Assembly (NCBI GenBank): GCA_003490025.1
Contig: DNJC01000120.1
Coordinates: 1 to 10,317, forward strand
Direction: 5' to 3'
DNA: 10,317 nucleotides
Source of the DNA: Geobacter sp.
GTDB lineage: Bacteria > Desulfobacterota > Desulfuromonadia > Geobacterales > Geobacteraceae
The notes beneath the pieces are model-generated. The model ran no database searches. It was not told the DNA's origin and worked only from the letters and a program-made list of their open reading frames with translations. The position numbers and the translations under genes are program-made. Below, piece after piece: positions 5,887 to 10,317 of this stretch; within the stretch, counting starts at the first letter, position 1, and each line of letters opens with the position of its first letter.

Positions 5887-7813
5887 GGGCAACCTCGTCC
5901 GAGAAGTCCCGCGTCAGTTCGATCCTGAAAACGGTCCCGTCCGGGCCGCTGGTGAAGCTCAACGTTCCCGCCATGCTCTCCTCGATGATGAGTCTCGTCA
6001 TGTACAGCCCGATCCCGGTCCCCTTGTTGCCGGGCTTGGTGGTGAAATAGGGGTCGAAAATCTTGTCGGCATGCTCCGCGGGGATGCCGCAGCCGTTGTC
6101 ACTGACTTCGACCACGACCTTGTCGTTTACCGTGGTGAGCGTCACGGCCACCTTCCCGGCTCCCCGAGGCTCCCTTTCTTCCTGGTCGACAACGGCATCG
6201 AAGGCATTACTCACCAGGTTGAGCAGGGACTGCTTGAACTCGTTCTGGTATGCCACGATATAGAGCGGGGCATCCCCGACCAGGTACTCCGCCTCCAGGG
6301 TTACGCAGGAATGTGCGAACTGCGGGGAAACCAGCAGCAGCACCTCCTCCACCCTCTCCTTTACCTCGAACCTTTCCGAAACCTTCTCCGGAGTGAAGAA
6401 GTTCCTGAAGTCCTCTATGGTGTCGGACATGTAGAAAAGCTGCTTTTGCGCATCATGCTCCGCCTGTTTCATGAACGATTCGTTCAGGCAGTCGCGCTCC
6501 CAGGCCATCCTGATGCTCTGGATGGTTGCCCCGAGGGTCGCCAGCGGCTGGCGCCACTGGTGCGCTATGGCGGCAATCATCTCGCCCATGGCGACCAGTC
6601 GGGCGTGCCGGGCCAGCAGGCGCTCGTGGGTCAAGCGCCGTTCGGTTTCTTCTTCCACCCGCTTGACGAGGGTCCGGTTCAGTTCCTGGAGTTCCTGCTC
6701 GCTCTTCAAGAGCGTGGCCTGTCTCGCCGAGAGGTTTCGCGCCAAGTCGTTGAAGACCTCTCCCAGTCGACCGATCTCCCCCTCATCGGACACCTGCCGG
6801 ACCCTGGCATCAAGATCTCCCTGCGCCATCCGGTGCGCGGCGCCGTGCAGCGTTTTCATCCGTCTCACGAAGAAGACGTTGCCCAGGTGGAGCACGGACA
6901 GCACCGCCAGGACGAGCATGGAGGAGAGAGCCGCTATGTTCAGCAAAAGTGCCAGGCGTGCCTTTTCCATCACCGCCTTGAGCGGGAAAGCGGTACGGAC
7001 GTAGAGGTAAGGGGTGCCCTCCCCCTGCAGCTGCAATTTGTGGTAGGAAACGATCCTCTTATCCTCGGTTAGATCGCGGTCGATGAAGGTGGCCCGCTTC
7101 GGACCGGTCATCATGCGCTGGAAGGTCTCTTGCCGCAACCTTGTGCCGACGTACCGTTCCGGGTCGAGACTCCTCGCCACGATGACGCCGTTGCGGTCGA
7201 TGATGCTGAAAGCCGACCCCTGAGGGAGACTGGCGAGGTGGAACCGCTCCTTGAACTGCTCGTAGTTCATGTTGGCCGAAATGACCCCTCTCACCTTGCC
7301 GGAGTCTTCGATGATGGGGTAGCTGAAGCCGATGGTCGACCTGCGCGATACGCGTCCGACGGCGAAGTCCCCGGAAGAGAACCTCTTGGTCTTGACCGCC
7401 TGTTGGAAGGACCGTCGGTCCCTTATCGAAAAAGATCCCGTCATGGGGAGGGCCGAAGCCCAGACATCGCCCTTCTCGTCGGCGATTATTATGTTCCCGT
7501 ATTGCTTGTTCCTTTCCAAGATGGCCGCGAGGATCGCGTGGGTCGTCTTCTGGTCCCGTCTTTCCACATCGGGGATCTGCTCCAGCGCCATCAGCAGCTG
7601 CTCGACGTTCCCCGCCAGGTTGTACTGTTCCTTGGCGATATCGTTGGCAAGTCTCCTCGCCTCGGAAAAACCCTTGCGATAAGCCCCCTTCTGTTCAGCC
7701 ATACCTGATTTTATTATGAGGACCATGGCAGGCAGAGACAGGAGCAAGGCCATCATCAGCAGGTGGGCCCGCAAGGGGAGGGAATAGAGTTGTTGGAGGA
7801 TTCTCTGTTTCAT
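5879..7813 (-). CDS. Membrane sensor histidine kinase with extracytoplasmic cache-like domain
   Basis: A 644-residue inner-membrane sensor kinase, counted from the ATG at 7813. One membrane helix (about 15-35) precedes a 250-residue extracytoplasmic region with double-cache features such as GNIIIADEKGDVWAS (106-120), RDRRSFQQAV (131-140), GFSYPI (162-167) and FSIIDRNGVIVAR (202-214). A second helix (about 287-313) leads to a HAMP domain (about 310-365) and a coiled coil (about 365-405). The kinase core has phospho-acceptor H418 in AIAHQWRQPL, the N box NLVSNAFDA (532-540), DNGCGIP (572-578), DPYFTTKPG (587-595) and GTGIGLY (598-604). The longer frame from 7912 lies inside the glycosyltransferase gene; the ATG at 7813 overlaps its TGA as ATGA, implying translational coupling. 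It should phosphorylate the regulator encoded next. The ligand is unknown. Confidence 0.93.
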   Translation of the reverse strand: MKQRILQQLYSLPLRAHLLMMALLLSLPAMVLIIKSGMAEQKGAYRKGFSEARRLANDIAKEQYNLAGNVEQLLMALEQIPDVERRDQKTTHAILAAILERNKQYGNIIIADEKGDVWASALPMTGSFSIRDRRSFQQAVKTKRFSSGDFAVGRVSRRSTIGFSYPIIEDSGKVRGVISANMNYEQFKERFHLASLPQGSAFSIIDRNGVIVARSLDPERYVGTRLRQETFQRMMTGPKRATFIDRDLTEDKRIVSYHKLQLQGEGTPYLYVRTAFPLKAVMEKARLALLLNIAALSSMLVLAVLSVLHLGNVFFVRRMKTLHGAAHRMAQGDLDARVRQVSDEGEIGRLGEVFNDLARNLSARQATLLKSEQELQELNRTLVKRVEEETERRLTHERLLARHARLVAMGEMIAAIAHQWRQPLATLGATIQSIRMAWERDCLNESFMKQAEHDAQKQLFYMSDTIEDFRNFFTPEKVSERFEVKERVEEVLLLVSPQFAHSCVTLEAEYLVGDAPLYIVAYQNEFKQSLLNLVSNAFDAVVDQEEREPRGAGKVAVTLTTVNDKVVVEVSDNGCGIPAEHADKIFDPYFTTKPGNKGTGIGLYMTRLIIEESMAGTLSFTSGPDGTVFRIELTRDFSDEVARG

Positions 7814-8901
7814 TCGGTTGCCATGGACGCCAGGGATCGCCACGACATCTTTTCGGCGGCAAAGCTCCGGATGTTGCCGCTGAAGTCGACTTCCCTGTTT
7901 TCGATGAACCACTCGATCCCGGCGGCGAAGGCCTCCGGGTCGTCGGGGGGGGCCAGCTTTCCGGTCCTGCCGTCCTCGATCACCTCGTGGAAGCCGCCGA
8001 TGTCGGTGGCAAGGACCGGCTTGCCGTAGCCGTACGCGGTGGCGATGATGCCCGATGTCCTCGTCCTGCGGTAGGGGAGGACCACAAGGTCCGCCCAGGC
8101 GAAGTACCGGCTCATCTCGCTGTCGGGTAGGTACTGGTCGATGATCCGCACCTTGTCCCGGATCCCCAGCTCCTCGACCATCTGCTCATAGCTTTCCCTG
8201 TCGTTCCAGAACTCCCCGGCGATCTGCAGGGTGATGTTCCTCTCCTTGAGAAGGGCGAGCGCCCGCAGCAGCGTGTCGAGCCCCTTGTAGGGACGGACGA
8301 ACCCGAAGAAGAGCAGGTGCATGCTGTCGTCCCGGGGGCGGGAGTCGCACGGCTGGTAGTGGAACAGCGGCAGGAGGTGTTTTCTCACCGTCGCCTCCGG
8401 GTGGAACTCCAGGATCTCGCTCTTCTCCTGCTCGGAGTGGACGATGATCGACTTCGTCCTGCGCAGGACCAGCTTGGTGAGGAATTTCTTGAGGGCGCTG
8501 TCCTCGTGCTCGAAGACGTTGATGCAGAGGAGGAGGACCCTGATCCCTTTTTTCCTGAAGAAGCGGAGCAGGTACAGGTACATCGGGGCCCAGTAGACCA
8601 CCCACCAGGGGAGGATGACCAGCTCCGTCCCGAAGGAGGCGATCCTGCGGGCGGTCGCTCCCCAGGAGAGGGGATTGGCCGAGTCGATGTCGAAGCTCAG
8701 GTTGCTGAATTCTCCGACAATGCCCCTCCCTATCTCCGGGTCCGTCTGGTTCTTCTTCCCATAAAGGAGCGCGGGGTACTGCCTCCGGTAGCTCAAAAGC
8801 AGCAGGTCGTGCCGCGTTTCCAGCTCCTTTGCCAGCGAATAGCAGTATTTCGCTATGCCGCCCCTGAAGGGGGGGACGGGTGCGATGAGGCAGATCTTCA
8901 T
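7810..8901 (-). CDS. Glycosyltransferase family 4 (GT-B fold)
   Basis: A 363-residue cytoplasmic or membrane-associated sugar transferase using a nucleotide-sugar donor. The N-terminal half opens with MKICLIAPVPPFRGGIAKYC, the glycine-rich acceptor-side loop of GT4 enzymes. The C-terminal half has FFGFVRPYKGLDTLL (198-212), LQIAGEF (225-231), and the donor-site stretch ADLVVLPYRRTRTSGI (270-285) followed by GYGKPVLATDIGGFHEVI (291-308) and DGRTGKLAPPDDPEA (310-324). The first glutamate of the usual E-x7-E pair appears replaced, the segment reading R-T-S-G-I-I-A-T-A-Y. The frame is open to 8985, but the ATG at 8901 is chosen because AAGGA sits five bases before it and the family motif starts there. 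Its stop overlaps the kinase start, so this gene heads the kinase/regulator unit. The sugar and acceptor are unknown. Confidence 0.9.
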   Translation of the reverse strand: MKICLIAPVPPFRGGIAKYCYSLAKELETRHDLLLLSYRRQYPALLYGKKNQTDPEIGRGIVGEFSNLSFDIDSANPLSWGATARRIASFGTELVILPWWVVYWAPMYLYLLRFFRKKGIRVLLLCINVFEHEDSALKKFLTKLVLRRTKSIIVHSEQEKSEILEFHPEATVRKHLLPLFHYQPCDSRPRDDSMHLLFFGFVRPYKGLDTLLRALALLKERNITLQIAGEFWNDRESYEQMVEELGIRDKVRIIDQYLPDSEMSRYFAWADLVVLPYRRTRTSGIIATAYGYGKPVLATDIGGFHEVIEDGRTGKLAPPDDPEAFAAGIEWFIENREVDFSGNIRSFAAEKMSWRSLASMATE

Positions 8902-9096
8902 AGCGTCCTTAAGAAAAATATTTGTAAGGTGGCGTGCGTGCATGCTCCAGCTTCCTATCGAGCCCGCCAGGGAGGAGCCTAGCACGGAAGTCGCCGGTAT
9001 TGCAACAATAAGCCGCGAGGCTAGGCCTTCAAAGGGACTGATGAGCGATGAGTGAACCGATTTCCCGACTAGTGTTAATCTGCAGCTATAAAAGCT

Positions 9097-9117
9097 CCCC
9101 CCTTTGTAAAAGGGGGG
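9097..9117. repeat. C/G-run inverted repeat (REP or MITE-like)
   Basis: CCCCCCTTT (9097-9105) and AAAGGGGGG (9109-9117) are perfect 9-base arms around GTA, followed by a second G-run (9119-9125) and ATTTT. This layout resembles short dispersed intergenic repeats of bacteria. It lies between the GT4 gene and the toxin-antitoxin promoter and may mark the edge of the inserted module. Confidence 0.6.
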
Positions 9118-9165
9118 TGGGGGGGATTTTGCTTTGACTGCGATTGCCGGCGGTCATTTCATTTC

Positions 9166-9194
9166 TTGACCAGTACTCGAACTGCGGTTAAAAT
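9166..9194 (+). promoter_or_regulatory. Sigma-70-type promoter of the toxin-antitoxin operon
   Basis: TTGACC (9166-9171) and TAAAAT (9189-9194) are separated by 17 bases, each five of six to the consensus. The predicted start is near 9201, leaving a leader of about 28 bases before the antitoxin ATG. An inverted repeat, CAAAAA/TTTTTG (9203-9208 and 9214-9219), lies just after and could serve as an operator for autorepression by the antitoxin, as is common for Phd/YefM systems. The operator role is inferred. Confidence 0.7.
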
Positions 9195-9228
9195 GACTTC
9201 TGCAAAAAAGACATTTTTGGAGGAAGAT

Positions 9229-9468
9229 ATGAACGCCTCAATAGTCGATCTCAGGTATAAGACTGGGGAAATTCTGGCGGCATTGGAGAAAAGGGAACGC
9301 GTCACCATCCTCTACCATGGCAAGCCGAGAGGAACCATCGTACCGATTGAGGAAGAAAATACGCCGGGACGGGTGCGCGATCATGCTTTCTTCGGCATGC
9401 ATCAGGAAGAGTCGGAGCCGGTCGATCGGGTCATGGAGCGCCTAAGGGGAAGTCGATATGATTTTTGA
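9229..9468 (+). CDS. Phd/YefM-family antitoxin
   Basis: A 79-residue antitoxin that should neutralise the PIN toxin encoded next and, with it, repress their shared promoter. The N-terminal half, MNASIVDLRYKTGEILAALE then RVTILYHGKPRGTIVP (24-39), is the Phd/YefM DNA-binding fold: a short strand, helix, and strand-turn-strand. The acidic C-terminal half (about 40-79) is the usual toxin-binding tail. The frame is open back to 9166, but the ATG at 9229 has GGAGG seven bases before it and begins the family motif, so it is the start. The gene overlaps the toxin start by 11 bases, typical of coupled toxin-antitoxin pairs. Confidence 0.9.
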   Translation: MNASIVDLRYKTGEILAALEKRERVTILYHGKPRGTIVPIEEENTPGRVRDHAFFGMHQEESEPVDRVMERLRGSRYDF

Positions 9469-9835
9469 CACGGACATCTTCATATGGGTGCAGCGCGGCA
9501 ACCATAAGGCAGCTGATTTGATGGATAAAGCCAAGGAGCGCTTCCTTTCAGTGCAAACGTATATGGAGTTGCTTCAGTGCGCGCAGGATAAACGACAGCA
9601 TCGCATGATCAAAAACTTCATCTCGGAGTTTCGCTTCACAGTCCTGCCCCTAACGGAAAACATAGGGCACCGTGCGCTCATTTATGTTGAGGAGTACGGG
9701 CTTTCCTCTGGTATGCGGGCCGGGGACGCCATAATTGCCGCGACGGCTACCGAGTGCGGGATGCAACTGGTCACGGGCAACGCTAAACACTTTAAGGTTG
9801 TGAAGGACCTTGAGCTGAAGATTTTCAAGTCTTAG
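9458..9835 (+). CDS. PIN-domain toxin, VapC-like ribonuclease
   Basis: A 125-residue PIN-domain protein, expected to be a magnesium-dependent endoribonuclease that blocks growth by cutting RNA when not bound by its antitoxin. The acidic residues of the PIN site are visible: D4 (and D6) in FDTDIFIW, E37 in TYMELLQ, and D90 in RAGDAIIAATA, followed by N108 in TGNAKHF. The length is normal and no break is seen, so it is probably active. The ATG at 9458 lies inside the end of the antitoxin gene. Its 3' end overlaps the convergent glycosyltransferase gene by 11 bases (9825-9835). The RNA target is unknown. Confidence 0.9.
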   Translation: MIFDTDIFIWVQRGNHKAADLMDKAKERFLSVQTYMELLQCAQDKRQHRMIKNFISEFRFTVLPLTENIGHRALIYVEEYGLSSGMRAGDAIIAATATECGMQLVTGNAKHFKVVKDLELKIFKS

Positions 9836-10317
9836 TTCCTGTCATGATGTCGATTCTGCTTTTCCTCAGCTTTCCGAAATTCTCCTTGTTCAGAAGTGCC
9901 CAATCCCCCTTCCTCAAGCCGCGGTTCAACCACAACGAACGCAGTACCGTGCAGCCCACTGTCGCAATCGCCAACAGTGCTCTGATCCTTACTATCCCAT
10001 CCGGCAGGCGCGACCTGCAGTAGAAGTTGCAGGAGTTGTAGACGCGGGTGAGCGGGGCCCAGTCGAAGTACTTCATCGCCAGGCGGAGCGCCTCCTCGCT
10101 GTTCTCGAACAGGGTCTCCTCCCGGATGGTCTTGGAACTCTCGTGGAGCCGGTAGACGGAGAGGAACTGCGGCAGGTGCCGGCAGGGGAAGCGCTGTCCA
10201 AGCCTGATCCAGAGGTCGAAGTCCATGGCGAAGTTGAGGCTTTTGTCCAGCCCGCCGACCGCCTCGAAGGCGTCCTTGCGGAAAAAGGCCGACGGCTGGC
10301 AGATGATGTTGTAGTAG
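9825..10317 (-). CDS. Glycosyltransferase family 2, C-terminal part (5' end outside the window)
   Basis: The 3' end of a family 2 (GT-A fold) glycosyltransferase: 163 residues are visible and the frame runs open through the right edge, past the first internal ATG at 10226. The visible start, CQPSAFFRKDAFEAVGGLD, then MDFDLWIRLG and LSVYRLHESSKT, is the acceptor-side segment of GT2 enzymes. The D-F-D-L-W stretch is the place of the catalytic base motif (usually E/D-D-x-x-x). The last 90 residues are helical and basic with one hydrophobic stretch (ALLAIATVGCTVLRSLW), perhaps a membrane-associating tail. It is convergent with the toxin gene, and their ends overlap by 11 bases. The nucleotide sugar and acceptor are unknown. 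Confidence 0.85.
   Translation of the reverse strand, partial: YYNIICQPSAFFRKDAFEAVGGLDKSLNFAMDFDLWIRLGQRFPCRHLPQFLSVYRLHESSKTIREETLFENSEEALRLAMKYFDWAPLTRVYNSCNFYCRSRLPDGIVRIRALLAIATVGCTVLRSLWLNRGLRKGDWALLNKENFGKLRKSRIDIMTGTKT

Larger units (their letters stand above)
8902..9228. other. Divergent intergenic region between the GT4 gene and the toxin-antitoxin pair
   Basis: This 327-base stretch carries no convincing gene. It holds the GT4 gene's ribosome site on the left, an inverted pair GCCTAGC/GCTAGGC (8977-8983 and 9020-9026), a C/G-run inverted repeat (9097-9117) and the toxin-antitoxin promoter (9166-9194). No strong minus-strand promoter for the GT4 unit was found; TTGCAA (8999-9004) with an 18-base gap to TAGGCT is only a weak candidate. 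Confidence 0.6.

Noticed and set aside
8999..9016. A possible sigma-54 promoter for the GT4-kinase-regulator unit, minus strand CGGCTTATTGTTGCA.
   Set aside because: Only nine bases separate GG and GC instead of the required ten, and the -24 element is poor.

Overview
The window looks like an accessory surface-glycan and signalling region from a GC-rich deltaproteobacterium, most likely of the Geobacter group. This placement is inferred from gene style: a sigma-54 response regulator next to a cache-type sensor kinase, several radical SAM/SPASM proteins mixed with glycosyltransferases, and intergenic repeats. No marker gene fixes the taxon.

Layout. Nearly everything is on the minus strand, so transcription runs from high to low coordinates. 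At the right edge is the 3' part of a family 2 glycosyltransferase (9825-10317). Convergent to it is a plus-strand toxin-antitoxin pair (Phd/YefM antitoxin 9229-9468, PIN toxin 9458-9835) with its own sigma-70-type promoter. Next comes a tightly overlapping minus-strand unit: GT4 glycosyltransferase (7810-8901), membrane histidine kinase (5879-7813) and NtrC-type sigma-54 response regulator (4537-5886). A 423-base non-coding stretch full of repeats follows (4114-4536). It ends in a near-consensus sigma-54 promoter (4188-4203) pointing into two consecutive radical SAM genes (3043-4113 and 1973-3016) and then a large polytopic GT39/ArnT-like membrane protein (47-1822).

How it may work together. 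The kinase should sense a periplasmic or extracytoplasmic signal through a cache-like domain and phosphorylate the regulator. The regulator carries the GAFTGA loop needed to activate sigma-54 polymerase. The only convincing sigma-54 promoter seen lies directly downstream of the regulator gene, so the simplest hypothesis is that this pair switches on the radical SAM-radical SAM-GT39 unit for a glycan or envelope modification. The substrate cannot be read from the sequence.

The most unusual items are the sigma-54 promoter and its repeat-rich upstream region; a 96-base in-frame chimera of kinase and regulator fragments stranded between the second radical SAM gene and the GT39 gene; and the first radical SAM protein, whose SPASM-like cysteine cluster lies before, not after, the radical SAM core.
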